DNA of 57,794 nt from Bacteroidota bacterium (GTDB lineage: Bacteria > Bacteroidota > Bacteroidia > Flavobacteriales_D > Crocinitomicaceae), in contig JAJRQK010000051.1 in NCBI GenBank assembly GCA_024280295.1, positions 1 to 57,794 on the forward strand. Direction: 5' to 3'. Both the position numbers and the translations under genes were made by a program. The notes beneath the pieces are model-generated. The model was not told the DNA's origin, did not search any database, and saw only the letters and a list, made by a program, of their open reading frames with translations. This document shows positions 26,750 through 36,128 of this stretch, piece by piece (positions within the stretch are counted from its first letter, which is position 1; each line of letters opens with the position of its first letter).

Positions 26750-27424
26750 AATCAATGTTTCCTGCTGTTTCACTTCTTCAATCATCAAATCTCTCAGAAG
26801 CAAGTTTGTATGTTTCTCACTCAATCTCTTTTGAAAAAAATCCATGTGATCTCCTCCGTTAAGCAAATAATCTGATGTCATTATCCAAACGCGCTCCGTA
26901 TTTTCGTCTACTCCGTCAACTATGAGTTTCCCATTTTTTAAGATCGCTCCCCCAATAGGTTCTCCACCAGAATTTGTGAGATACTTTGCAATATCATCTA
27001 AAACTTCAACAGGCATTTCCGCCCATACAACCTCATTATCGAATGGCATTACTTTGAAAATATCTTCAAGTTTGACATCCCCCTTATTTATCGTGTTCCT
27101 CAGTCCACCAAAATTTAAGAGACTAAATGCAGGAATATCCAATTCAACCCCACGCGTTTGTGAAGTTAAAACAGCGTCGGCAGCCCAATTATTAAGTGCG
27201 CCACTAGGTCGTCCCCTGATAAAATCTTGCTCTGCAATTGCAATAACTTCTAGCATTTCGCTTTCAAGTTCTACTTTATAAGGACTAATCATACTATCCA
27301 CTGAGTTCATTCGAACATCCTGCTCAAGAACTGACTGATTATCCGAATGGACAGTTATAGTGGTAACAGAAGAGCAGGCCAAAAGACCTGCTCCAATTGC
27401 AATAAATATAAGCTTTTTCAGCAT
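26720..27424 (-). CDS. 5'-nucleotidase C-terminal domain lipoprotein
   Basis: Encodes, on its own, the C-terminal substrate-binding domain that in UshA is fused after the metallophosphatase. The 234-residue protein has a lipobox (GLLAC, C17). The domain covers about 40-215, with the adenine-stacking and specificity blocks recognisable as SLLNFGGLRNTINKGDV, DIFKVMPFDNEVVWAEM and TSDYLLNGGDHMDFF. Its ATG shares one base with the stop of the upstream nuclease gene (TAATG), and its own stop overlaps the metallophosphatase start, so the three genes are translationally linked. The gene order is reversed relative to the fused enzyme. I recall this split pair in other Bacteroidota. Confidence 0.9.
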   Translation of the reverse strand: MLKKLIFIAIGAGLLACSSVTTITVHSDNQSVLEQDVRMNSVDSMISPYKVELESEMLEVIAIAEQDFIRGRPSGALNNWAADAVLTSQTRGVELDIPAFSLLNFGGLRNTINKGDVKLEDIFKVMPFDNEVVWAEMPVEVLDDIAKYLTNSGGEPIGGAILKNGKLIVDGVDENTERVWIMTSDYLLNGGDHMDFFQKRLSEKHTNLLLRDLMIEEVKQQETLIWNDENRILL

Positions 27425-29700
27425 TACTGAATAATCAGCTTTCGTTGTACTTGTCCAAGCGGAGTTTGTACATTAATAATAAATGTTCCTGATCCAAGTG
27501 TTTCTTTATTTAAAGTCAGCACTTGAAGATTCGTTCCGCTTACAGCTTCCACAACGCGACCATTAAGATCAACTACTGTGTAAGAGGTAATTTCTGTTCC
27601 ATTTACTTGAACATAAACAACATCATCAGAAGGAACTGGGAAAACAACAAAGTTTGCATCCAAATACTCTTCGTTAACGTTTGCAATACACCCAGCTGGA
27701 TCATGTGCTAACAAATCGAAATCGATGTAACATGCGTAATCCGTAGAATCAACAAAAGGATTTCTATTTCCTTGTTGGTTGAAGATATATTCGTTACGAG
27801 CGATTTCATAATTATCAGGAAGATCAGCAAAATGCCAGTTTTTCAATAAATCTTGAGATTGTTTTGTTGAGTTTACATTTCCATCCAAGTTGAAGTTGTA
27901 AGTAACTGCCATGTACATAATCGCACGTGCAGCATTACCTTTATGACTTGGTCTTGGCTCATAAGCTAATTGACCATTTGCATATCCAACACTCCCTTGA
28001 AGGTAGTTAAATACGATTGTACTATCGATATCATTCAAGGGAAGATTACTTCGCGGCGTATTCGCTTGAGCTAGATTCGCAGGATATAAGTTATGTTGAT
28101 CACTGTACTCTGGCTCCTCTGGTGTATCTGCTGGGAATGTTGGCATCCAAGAGTGAGCGAATGTATGCTCACGACTGTATCCTGCATCTGACCAATCAAA
28201 TGGATCAGCTACGATCAATCTCTCTCCAGATAAAGCACAAGTAACATAAGACTGTCCTCCGATCGTATCTTTGATCTCGAACTCGTTCATCACTGTTTGC
28301 TTATATAAGAAGTAAGAAACTTGAGAATGTGGATTAATCAGCCCGTTTAAATCAGAAACAAATGTTCCGGCTGTTTTATCAATACCAGTATAATAAGTTG
28401 CAATTCCTTCACCAAGACTAGTTGTGTTTCCAGTTAATGGAGTTGTCAATAAATAATTTTCAAATCCTCCAGAGCCGTTAAATGCGTAAACAGAAAAGTA
28501 ATAATCTTGATTTGCAATAATTCCACGAGGTGTAAATGATGTACCAGCTCCCACATAAGCAACACGAGCATCACCAACGATATCTCCACGAAGATAAGAT
28601 GTTCCGTCCACAGGAGCGGCAGTCATCGCACTTCCATTTTTCCAAAGAACAACATATTGTGTTGCTCCGGTTCCAGCAGTATATTGAGCACCTACCGTAT
28701 ATGCTTCAAGCACTGGAAATGTCAATGCTGACGGATTCAGTGTAGGCTCAGTTGCAAAACCATCTAATCCAACACCTTCAATAAAGATTGTGTAAGGATT
28801 TTCATCAGCATCATTAGATCCGATTGCGATAGAAGCAAAAGTAGATCCGTTTACAGTTGGTGTATATGTCAATGTGTAAGCATTGTTTGATAATGCAGCA
28901 ACAGACCCTGCTATGATGTCGTGGCCAAAATCACCTGCATTAGACCCTGCCAAAGATGCTCCTGTTATTGTTAATGCATTTGATCCAGTATTCTCTATCG
29001 TTATAGCAGCAGAAGGTGAATTCCCAATAAAAAAAGTTGAGTTATTTAAATATGTCACCCCGTTGATTAGCACATTGATCTCTTCAGAAGGTGCAACATA
29101 AGCAACAATATCATTTAAATCTCTTGGCACTAATTGGTAATTAGCATTGAATTGACCAAGTGCTCCATACACAGTAACTGCCCCAGTTGGGATAGCTGTT
29201 CCTGCAATGTTAGTTGAACCATTTACACGAATATCAAGAGTATTAGTCCCATCAGTGATTTGATAAGTTGCTGATCCACCTGCAAAATTTCCAGTTTGAA
29301 CAAAAGTCACATTATCAACTTGCATCAATTGTGACTCCAGTGCCTCAACAGCAGCAGTAATAGGAATCTGAAGTGCAGCAGGAGGATTCACCGCAGGTCC
29401 ATGATTAACTACAGTTGCAGCAGGCGAAATCTCTAATAGCCCTGAGAATTCAATTAGTGGTCCAGTCACGGTAATAGAATCACCACGATTTACACCACTC
29501 ATTGCAGTACCGTAGGCAGCAATTCCGGCGGTTGCATCTTGCATGTATCGAATACTGCCAAGTTCAGAACCATTCGTTGCGATTCCCGTAACCGTAACTG
29601 TTTGGCCAATGCCGAATGTACGAGCATTAGCGATATCTGTTTGAGCCGAAACCATCATCCCGAAGGAAGCAAACAAACCAAGTAGTAGTGTTTTTTTCAT
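27424..29700 (-). CDS. secreted multidomain endonuclease I with T9SS sorting signal
   Basis: An extracellular nuclease of 758 residues. In order: signal peptide (1-20); an OB-fold-like nucleic-acid-binding region (about 21-200, ending VPRDLNDI); a choice-of-anchor/HYDIN-type domain (about 205-310); a fibronectin-like linker (about 315-425); and an endonuclease I (EndA/NucM) domain (about 435-660). The nuclease domain has the beta-beta-alpha-metal blocks SREHTFAHSW (509-518) and DQHNLYPA (534-541), plus KGNAARAIMYM and NRNPFVD. A type A T9SS sorting domain (about 675-758) closes it. The domain normally cuts DNA and RNA without sequence specificity. It lies between the TonB receptor and the split nucleotidase genes, which suggests it feeds nucleotides to them. 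Confidence 0.9.
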   Translation of the reverse strand: MKKTLLLGLFASFGMMVSAQTDIANARTFGIGQTVTVTGIATNGSELGSIRYMQDATAGIAAYGTAMSGVNRGDSITVTGPLIEFSGLLEISPAATVVNHGPAVNPPAALQIPITAAVEALESQLMQVDNVTFVQTGNFAGGSATYQITDGTNTLDIRVNGSTNIAGTAIPTGAVTVYGALGQFNANYQLVPRDLNDIVAYVAPSEEINVLINGVTYLNNSTFFIGNSPSAAITIENTGSNALTITGASLAGSNAGDFGHDIIAGSVAALSNNAYTLTYTPTVNGSTFASIAIGSNDADENPYTIFIEGVGLDGFATEPTLNPSALTFPVLEAYTVGAQYTAGTGATQYVVLWKNGSAMTAAPVDGTSYLRGDIVGDARVAYVGAGTSFTPRGIIANQDYYFSVYAFNGSGGFENYLLTTPLTGNTTSLGEGIATYYTGIDKTAGTFVSDLNGLINPHSQVSYFLYKQTVMNEFEIKDTIGGQSYVTCALSGERLIVADPFDWSDAGYSREHTFAHSWMPTFPADTPEEPEYSDQHNLYPANLAQANTPRSNLPLNDIDSTIVFNYLQGSVGYANGQLAYEPRPSHKGNAARAIMYMAVTYNFNLDGNVNSTKQSQDLLKNWHFADLPDNYEIARNEYIFNQQGNRNPFVDSTDYACYIDFDLLAHDPAGCIANVNEEYLDANFVVFPVPSDDVVYVQVNGTEITSYTVVDLNGRVVEAVSGTNLQVLTLNKETLGSGTFIINVQTPLGQVQRKLIIQ

Positions 29701-29725
29701 GTTACTTTTTATTATTCAATTCTTA

Positions 29726-32467
29726 TTAAAATTCAAAACCAATTGAGACATTGAAACGCGTTCCTTGTCCGACAAATACAGTTGCCGAATTTGCATCGAA
29801 ATTATTATCTACCCAATTATTAGATGCATCTGATATATATACCGAGTTCAACGCATTAAATACATTTACTTTAAAATTCAACCTACTCTTTTCTAAGTTT
29901 ACACTATATCCGGCATGAAAACTTAGGAGCCCATACGATGGTATTCTCCATGGGTCAATCCCAACCGTACTTGAACCACTTTTGTAATCTTGGATATTAA
30001 AATTACTGTAATAACGATCAAAGAAAGTATACTTGACTTTGACATACCCTCTTTTAAAAAATCCATAACGAATGCTTGCTGCATAGGTGGATTGTGCAGC
30101 ATTACCAACATGAATACCTCGAACGTCTATTGTGTCCACAACTCCGTCTACCAAAATCTCTTCAGCTGATTGCCAGGTCCAATCTCCCAAGCTAACCATA
30201 CCTTCTATCGATAAATTATTATTGAGTTTATAGACCATGTCAATTTCTGCTCCATAGTGCAATGCATCAATTCCAGGTATATTGACAATGATTTTATCCC
30301 CTCCTGGATCATTAGGATCATCAATAGCTAAACCAAACGGAAATGGTCGATTCCCCCATTTCGTATAGTAGGAATTAAAGTTCAAACTAAATTTCTTAGA
30401 TGTGAAACCATACCCAAGTTCAAAGGCTATAATTTTCTCATTTACCAATGTATCAAAGAACATGTTTTCATTTGTATTCACAACATTACTGAATTGTGGG
30501 GTACGACTCAAGTAGCCAGCGTTCATGAACACATTTTGCTTTTCTGTAATACTAAAATTCAGTCCAGTTTTGAAGGTGAATCCAGTCTTCCGAGTCCATC
30601 CAGTTGTATGATTGACTAATCCTTCACTAAAACTACTGTAGGTTTCTCCATTATATGTAATAGTATCATTATATCCAATTTCTAAGGTAGTATCAGCAAG
30701 TACTAATTGTCGACCACGAAAATAATCAACTCCCTTGTAGAAGTTAGTAACTGTAGAAGTGTTCACAAATCCCGTCCAACTTCCATGAGAATATTCAGCT
30801 TGTGCAAACCCTCCAGCCCATTGCACAAATCCATCTCTATAGTTGTGCCAAGGTTGACGGCCAATCTTATCTCCAACGACCTTCATCGCTGATTGAGCAT
30901 TTTGATTCTGAGCATTCACAAAGTATTCACCACCCAACAAATCAAGTACCTCAACATAGTGAGTCCCTTTATAATACCGATAATCAAGCCCTCCAGCAAT
31001 GTTCCATTTCTTATTCAATTTGTAATCAAATTGAGATAATCCTCCAACCCAGAAATGATTGTTAACACTTGCCGACAAAATTTGAGATGATTTCAGTGCG
31101 GTTGGATGATATGCTGCATCTGCCGTTGAATAAGTTGTACCAAACAATTCTTTGTACTGATTAGCATATACAATTGTATCCCAATCAATCTGTCCATTTT
31201 CATCGTATAAAATACTTGATCCAGAATTGAAGTAGCGTTGTCCACCACCACGCCCAATTGAAACATACGCTATGTTAGACCATGATAATTTCTTGTTCAC
31301 TTTCCAGAAATCTTTTAACGTGATTTGAGGTTTGTGAAAATAATTACGTCGTTCATTTTGAACCACACGTTCTCCATCCACAGTTCTGTACCCCCAATGC
31401 TCATTGAAGCGCACCCCTCTATCGCGCTCAGTATCAATCAATGAATCATTAATACCTAAACTTCCTGCATACTCAGAGTCCCAATATTCAATTGGTTGTG
31501 CGTACGATCGCTGCCCGTGTTGTTGAGGCGCGCCAAAAGCACTCAGAGATAAAATATGAGTCTTATAGCGTTTCTGAACTTTCATATAGTAAAAACCACC
31601 CTGCGTACTCAATCCATCTACCCAGCCATTTCCTTGCTTGTATGAACCTGCAAATAGAACACCCCAGCCATTTTTCAAAGTTCCTGACTTATAGGCAACA
31701 GATGTCCGTAAAAAATTACCTGTTCCATATTCTTGCTTCACCTTAATTTTTCGTTTCCCCCCAGTTGACATTGTAATAATGTTCATCGTACCACCAACAG
31801 AAGGCATTGCTAATTTAGTTGCTCCTAATCCTCGTTGCACTTGAATCTGAGATGTAATAGCATCCAACCCAAACCAATTTGACCAGTACACCCATCCGTT
31901 CTCCATATCATTTACTGGAACACCATCAATCATTACTCCAAGATTACGCTGATCAAATCCACGAATCGTGATTCTTGCATCACCATCTCCTCCACCTTGC
32001 TGCGTTGCATGCACACCAGGTTTCGAGTTTAAAATCATTGGTAAATCTTGGGACCCTAATTCTTCACTAATTTCCTTAGTACCAATAGTAGATACCGCAA
32101 CTGGTGTTTTTCTATCTGTTACAAGATTTCCAATTACTTCTACTTCCTCTTGTTCAAGTGTTCTGCCACTTTCTATATTCATAGATATGCGAGCTTGATC
32201 GACTGTTAGATCTTGAATAATTGAATCCATATCAATTCCTGTAACGATGATTGTGTAATCACCATAAGGAACACCGCTGATCATAAAGTTACCTTCGTCA
32301 TCGGTGCGAGCTCGCAATGGAGTTTCAGATGGTTTGATTTCAACTTTAACGCCAATCATTGGATTACCGCCGTCAGAATTATCAAGAACTGTTCCGGCAA
32401 TCGTTCCGGTTTGAGCGAACGATCCAAAAGCTAAAAACAATGAGGCAAATGAAATGAGAACTTTCAT
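29726..32467 (-). CDS. TonB-dependent receptor with carboxypeptidase-regulatory-like domain
   Basis: An outer-membrane active transporter of 913 residues, counted from the ATG at 32467 (MKVLISFASLFLAFGSFAQ); an upstream in-frame ATG at 32491 falls in the preceding hairpin. An N-terminal beta-sandwich domain (about 23-105, GTIAGTVLDNSD) precedes the plug (about 120-235; RITIRGFDQRNLGVMIDGV). The 22-stranded barrel follows and ends in FNVSIGFEF with a C-terminal phenylalanine. No SusD partner is encoded. Its place 25 bases before the nuclease gene suggests uptake of nucleic acid breakdown products, but no substrate can be read from sequence. Confidence 0.93.
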   Translation of the reverse strand: MKVLISFASLFLAFGSFAQTGTIAGTVLDNSDGGNPMIGVKVEIKPSETPLRARTDDEGNFMISGVPYGDYTIIVTGIDMDSIIQDLTVDQARISMNIESGRTLEQEEVEVIGNLVTDRKTPVAVSTIGTKEISEELGSQDLPMILNSKPGVHATQQGGGDGDARITIRGFDQRNLGVMIDGVPVNDMENGWVYWSNWFGLDAITSQIQVQRGLGATKLAMPSVGGTMNIITMSTGGKRKIKVKQEYGTGNFLRTSVAYKSGTLKNGWGVLFAGSYKQGNGWVDGLSTQGGFYYMKVQKRYKTHILSLSAFGAPQQHGQRSYAQPIEYWDSEYAGSLGINDSLIDTERDRGVRFNEHWGYRTVDGERVVQNERRNYFHKPQITLKDFWKVNKKLSWSNIAYVSIGRGGGQRYFNSGSSILYDENGQIDWDTIVYANQYKELFGTTYSTADAAYHPTALKSSQILSASVNNHFWVGGLSQFDYKLNKKWNIAGGLDYRYYKGTHYVEVLDLLGGEYFVNAQNQNAQSAMKVVGDKIGRQPWHNYRDGFVQWAGGFAQAEYSHGSWTGFVNTSTVTNFYKGVDYFRGRQLVLADTTLEIGYNDTITYNGETYSSFSEGLVNHTTGWTRKTGFTFKTGLNFSITEKQNVFMNAGYLSRTPQFSNVVNTNENMFFDTLVNEKIIAFELGYGFTSKKFSLNFNSYYTKWGNRPFPFGLAIDDPNDPGGDKIIVNIPGIDALHYGAEIDMVYKLNNNLSIEGMVSLGDWTWQSAEEILVDGVVDTIDVRGIHVGNAAQSTYAASIRYGFFKRGYVKVKYTFFDRYYSNFNIQDYKSGSSTVGIDPWRIPSYGLLSFHAGYSVNLEKSRLNFKVNVFNALNSVYISDASNNWVDNNFDANSATVFVGQGTRFNVSIGFEF

Positions 32468-32490
32468 TAGAAGTATGGGCTTTTCACACA

Positions 32491-32515
32491 AAGAGGTCGA
32501 CTAAATCGACCTCTT
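32491..32515 (-). terminator. intercistronic hairpin, possible attenuator
   Basis: A perfect 10-bp stem (32491-32500 against 32506-32515) with a 5-base loop lies between the lamin-tail gene and the TonB receptor. On the minus strand it is followed by TTGTGTG, only a weak U-tract, so it may terminate partially or stabilise the upstream mRNA. Confidence 0.55.
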
Positions 32516-32535
32516 ATTCGTGTGTATAAATTTAA

Positions 32536-33492
32536 TTATTTGATAATAACTCTTCTAGTAACTTTATTACCATCATTATCAGTAAGTCTTACAAAATAAA
32601 CGCCACGTTTAGCTTTCAAATCGAAAGTTACTATTGCATTTGAATTGTTGGCGACGCTTGAGACTTTTTGCCCAAGAGCATTAGTTATAATGATATTTGT
32701 AAATCGCTCTGCACCTTTGATAGAGAACTTCCCTGTTGATGGATTAGGATATACAGAAACTACTGGATTATCAGAAATTTCATCCGTTGCAAGAAGGCAA
32801 TCACATGTATGTGAACCTAGTGAAGACCAGTTTCCTTGCGTAAATCCTCCAACCGTAATCACTGCTGGGATAGAGTCATATTCAGCTAATGGATCAAAGT
32901 AAGAAATCGTTGGATTCGTTTGACCTTGAGTAACAGTAGACTTTCTGATCAGTGAATGATCTTTTGTTACTTCAACCCCTGCTGCAACATAAGGGAAATC
33001 TGTAGTCCAAGCAACTCCTGGATTTTCTCCAATCTTACCGAATAGATCAACTAAAACAGAACTTCCGATATTTGCAACAGTTCCTTTTGCCAAAACAACA
33101 GCATCATTTCCATTGAAATAAAATGCATTTGATGTTGCGTACACCGGGCAATAAAAGCCATCTGCTCTAACTTGAAGTGAATCCCAAACAGGCGCATTCT
33201 GCCCAGTTCCTGCAGTATCTAACTTTTCCAAAACAGCAACATAAACATCGTTTGCAGCGATCATACCTGTTAGCTGAACTGCATTACCAGCCGTAGCAGT
33301 AGTTGATCCGTTAGAGTAACGAATGATCATATAAGCACTTAAATCTATTGGAGCCCCCGTTGGGTTGTATATCTCAAGAGCTTTGTTATTCGACCATCCT
33401 TCAACGTATTCAGAGATGAATAGTTCAGAACATGACTGACCGAAAGACATCGATGCAATTGCAGTTCCAATTAGTAGTAATGTTGTTTTCAT
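32536..33492 (-). CDS. lamin-tail domain protein with T9SS sorting signal
   Basis: A secreted 318-residue protein: signal peptide (1-18), a lamin-tail domain (about 20-165; ELFISEYVEGWSNNKALEIYNPTG), a spacer with a CDC pair near residue 232, and a type A T9SS sorting domain (about 245-318; SVYPNPSTGKFSI, then LTDNDGNKVTRRVIIK). In ExeM-like extracellular nucleases, a lamin-tail domain of this type precedes the nuclease domain. Here it stands without any enzyme domain, in front of the TonB receptor and nuclease genes, so it may bind substrate or the surface. It is the first gene of the putative DNA-scavenging locus. Confidence 0.85.
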   Translation of the reverse strand: MKTTLLLIGTAIASMSFGQSCSELFISEYVEGWSNNKALEIYNPTGAPIDLSAYMIIRYSNGSTTATAGNAVQLTGMIAANDVYVAVLEKLDTAGTGQNAPVWDSLQVRADGFYCPVYATSNAFYFNGNDAVVLAKGTVANIGSSVLVDLFGKIGENPGVAWTTDFPYVAAGVEVTKDHSLIRKSTVTQGQTNPTISYFDPLAEYDSIPAVITVGGFTQGNWSSLGSHTCDCLLATDEISDNPVVSVYPNPSTGKFSIKGAERFTNIIITNALGQKVSSVANNSNAIVTFDLKAKRGVYFVRLTDNDGNKVTRRVIIK

Positions 33493-33855
33493 AGTATTTT
33501 ATTTATTGTGTTAATTGAGTTATTCCAATATGGTAACGAAAAAAGAATCCAATCAGTTGGTAACTCAATGTTATTTCTTTAGAGACACCTCCAAAATTAA
33601 TTCCTTACTATTTTCGCATATAAAGTCCCTATCAATTGATGTATAAATCTTTTCAAGGTTTCAGCCGTCATTTAGAGCTTCAAGGATAACTTGATAAGAT
33701 TCCTTTACAAAAATACGACATTTTAGCGTTCCATGCACTATCGTTTATCAACAATTTAGTGAGCTTATCCATAGTAAAACGGTTAAGTATCATTGATGAT
33801 TTTCAATTAACAAACATTTCCTACTTTTACACGACACTTAAAATAAACATGTTTC
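33493..33855 (+). other. divergent intergenic region, no gene
   Basis: Separates the lamin-tail gene (minus) from the DPP-IV gene (plus). No ORF or RNA is visible. It holds a TAATTTTG box for the minus strand (33592-33599). Toward the plus strand there is only a near-consensus TACTTTTA about 35 bases before the DPP-IV ATG, with no -33 partner. Confidence 0.6.
33592..33599 (-). promoter_or_regulatory. candidate -7 box of the nuclease/nucleotidase locus
   Basis: TAATTTTG on the minus strand is an exact TAnnTTTG match, about 100 bases upstream of the first gene of the locus. This implies a long leader if it is used. Confidence 0.35.
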
Positions 33856-36018
33856 ATGCATAAATCACGCTTAATTTTAGTAATTCTCATTGTCTATTCC
33901 AATCTGATTTTTGCTCAAGGTATAACAGTAGAAAGCATTTGGAAGAACTACGAATTCTTTGGCGCATCTGTTAATGGTTTTAGATCGATGAAGGACGGGA
34001 ATTACTTCTCGAAAATTTCACAGACTACAAATGGAGAACAGATAACTAAACATCTATTCATTAAAGCCGAAGGTGAAGGCGAGATCTTAATCCCCCCCAA
34101 AATTCTAAAAGGATTAAAAATTGATGACTACGACTTCAATTCAGACGAGTCAAAAGTATTGCTAATGACGCAGTCGACTCCAATCTACCGAAGAAGTTTT
34201 TCAGCGATCTATTATCTATATGATCTGATATCTAAGGAAGTCCAACCACTAGATAAAAATCGTCAACCTCAAACACTTGCTGAATATTCTCCAGATGGTA
34301 AAAAAGTGAGTTACATCTTTCAAAACAATCTTTATGTGAAAGAAATTTCAACGGGGAATGTGACACAACTAACAGAAGACGGCGAACGAAACAAAATCAT
34401 CAACGGTACAACTGACTGGGTTTATGAGGAAGAATTTGGAATAACTAAAGGCTACGGATGGTCACCCGATAGTAAATGTATCGCGTATTTACGTTTTGAC
34501 GAATCCGATGTTAAAGAATTCAATTTGACTTACTTTTACGACCTTTACCCTAACCTGTACACGTTCAAATACCCAAAGGCTGGTGAAGACAATTCGATAG
34601 TGACGGCTCATATTGTTCATTTATCAGATAGAGTCTCGACTAAAATTGACTTAGGTGATTATGAGTACATACCACGATTAAAGTGGTCATCTGAGTCGAA
34701 TCACCTTGTAATTCAAACCTTAAACAGACATCAGAACCATCTTATTTATCACTTGATCGACTTAACAGAAAAAGAAATGATTACTTCTCAATTTTTTGAA
34801 GAGAAAGCTGAGGAGTACGTCGAAATTGATAATAATTTACTCATTCTAACTGATGGAAAGACAATTTTAAGAACTAGTGAAATTAATGGATACAACCATA
34901 TCTATAAACTGGGATTTGATGGGCGTTCTACTCAAATTACTAAAGGAGACTGGGACGTTATCGAATTTTTGGGATACGACGAAAAAAACAAGGTGATTTA
35001 TTACACATCCGCTGAAAATGGTGCTATTTATCAATCAATTTACAAGATCGGAATCTCAGGAAAGAAAAAGCAACTGATTAGTTCCTCCAAAGGGAATCAT
35101 AGTGCAGAGTTCTCAAATGGCATGAAATACTTCATTAAAACGAGTTCAGATGCCAACACCCCTCCTGTTTTTTCACTTTGTGATAATGCAGGAAAGGAAG
35201 TTAGCGTTTTAGAGAACAACTCACAACTCATAGGAACACTGCAAGATTACAATCTAGCGAAGAAAGAATTTGTCAAGTTTAAAGGTCACGCTCAAGAGTT
35301 AAATGGATGGATGATTAAACCAACTGATTTTGATCCTACTAAGAAATATCCGGTCTACATTCATATTTACGGAGGACCTGGTCATAATACTGTTTCAGAT
35401 AGTTGGGGCGGAATGGATTACATGTATCACCAATTGCTTGCACAAAATGGCTACATAGTTGTTTCTGTCGATCCAAGAGGGTCAATGTATCGAGGTGCAA
35501 AGTTTAAAAAATCAACGTATTTAGAATTAGGAAAGTTGGAGACAGAAGATTTCATCGCGATAGCAAAAGAGTTACAATCATACGATTATATTGATGAGAA
35601 TCGAATTGGAATCATGGGATGGAGTTACGGCGGTTTTATAACCTCACTTGCCATGACAAAAGGTGCAGATCAATTCAAAATGGGAATTGCAGTTGCTCCC
35701 GTAACAAACTGGCGCTATTATGATAATATTTATACTGAACGATTTATGAGAACACCAGATGAAAACATTGATGGGTATGATCAAAATTCACCCATCAATT
35801 TTGTTGATCTGCTTAAAGGAAAGTATCTACTCATACACGGCTCGGGAGATGACAATGTACACTACCAAAACACTATGGAAATGGTTAATTCGCTCGTAGC
35901 AGCTGACAAACAATTCGACTTATTCATTTACCCGAACAAAACACATGGAATTTACGGAGGAAACACACGTAATCATCTGTTTAACATGATGTTCAAGTAC
36001 ACGATTGAGAACCTATAG
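33856..36018 (+). CDS. dipeptidyl-peptidase IV-type S9 peptidase
   Basis: Removes Xaa-Pro dipeptides from peptide N-termini; exported by a signal peptide (1-21, ending IFAQ). The 720 residues form an eight-bladed propeller followed by the alpha/beta hydrolase domain. The propeller carries the DPP-IV glutamate motif DWVYEEEF (187-194), whose acidic residues bind the substrate amino terminus. The catalytic triad is visible: GWSYGG with S590, HGSGDDNVH with D665/D666, and H697 in THGIYG. The length is normal for bacterial members. It is a lone gene facing the nuclease locus and upstream of gltA, with no evident functional link to either. Confidence 0.94.
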   Translation: MHKSRLILVILIVYSNLIFAQGITVESIWKNYEFFGASVNGFRSMKDGNYFSKISQTTNGEQITKHLFIKAEGEGEILIPPKILKGLKIDDYDFNSDESKVLLMTQSTPIYRRSFSAIYYLYDLISKEVQPLDKNRQPQTLAEYSPDGKKVSYIFQNNLYVKEISTGNVTQLTEDGERNKIINGTTDWVYEEEFGITKGYGWSPDSKCIAYLRFDESDVKEFNLTYFYDLYPNLYTFKYPKAGEDNSIVTAHIVHLSDRVSTKIDLGDYEYIPRLKWSSESNHLVIQTLNRHQNHLIYHLIDLTEKEMITSQFFEEKAEEYVEIDNNLLILTDGKTILRTSEINGYNHIYKLGFDGRSTQITKGDWDVIEFLGYDEKNKVIYYTSAENGAIYQSIYKIGISGKKKQLISSSKGNHSAEFSNGMKYFIKTSSDANTPPVFSLCDNAGKEVSVLENNSQLIGTLQDYNLAKKEFVKFKGHAQELNGWMIKPTDFDPTKKYPVYIHIYGGPGHNTVSDSWGGMDYMYHQLLAQNGYIVVSVDPRGSMYRGAKFKKSTYLELGKLETEDFIAIAKELQSYDYIDENRIGIMGWSYGGFITSLAMTKGADQFKMGIAVAPVTNWRYYDNIYTERFMRTPDENIDGYDQNSPINFVDLLKGKYLLIHGSGDDNVHYQNTMEMVNSLVAADKQFDLFIYPNKTHGIYGGNTRNHLFNMMFKYTIENL

Positions 36019-36128
36019 CAGATACCTACATAAATAATGCCAAAACCACTTGACAGAACGAAAAGAAACTGTTACTTTAGGCGACCGATAAAAATATTGG
36101 TATTACTTTAAATCATCGCGGATAGGAA

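Noticed and set aside
36084-36101. Imperfect inverted repeat upstream of gltA as an operator
   Set aside because: Only 6 of 7 bases pair, the loop is A-rich, and such short repeats are expected by chance at this base composition.
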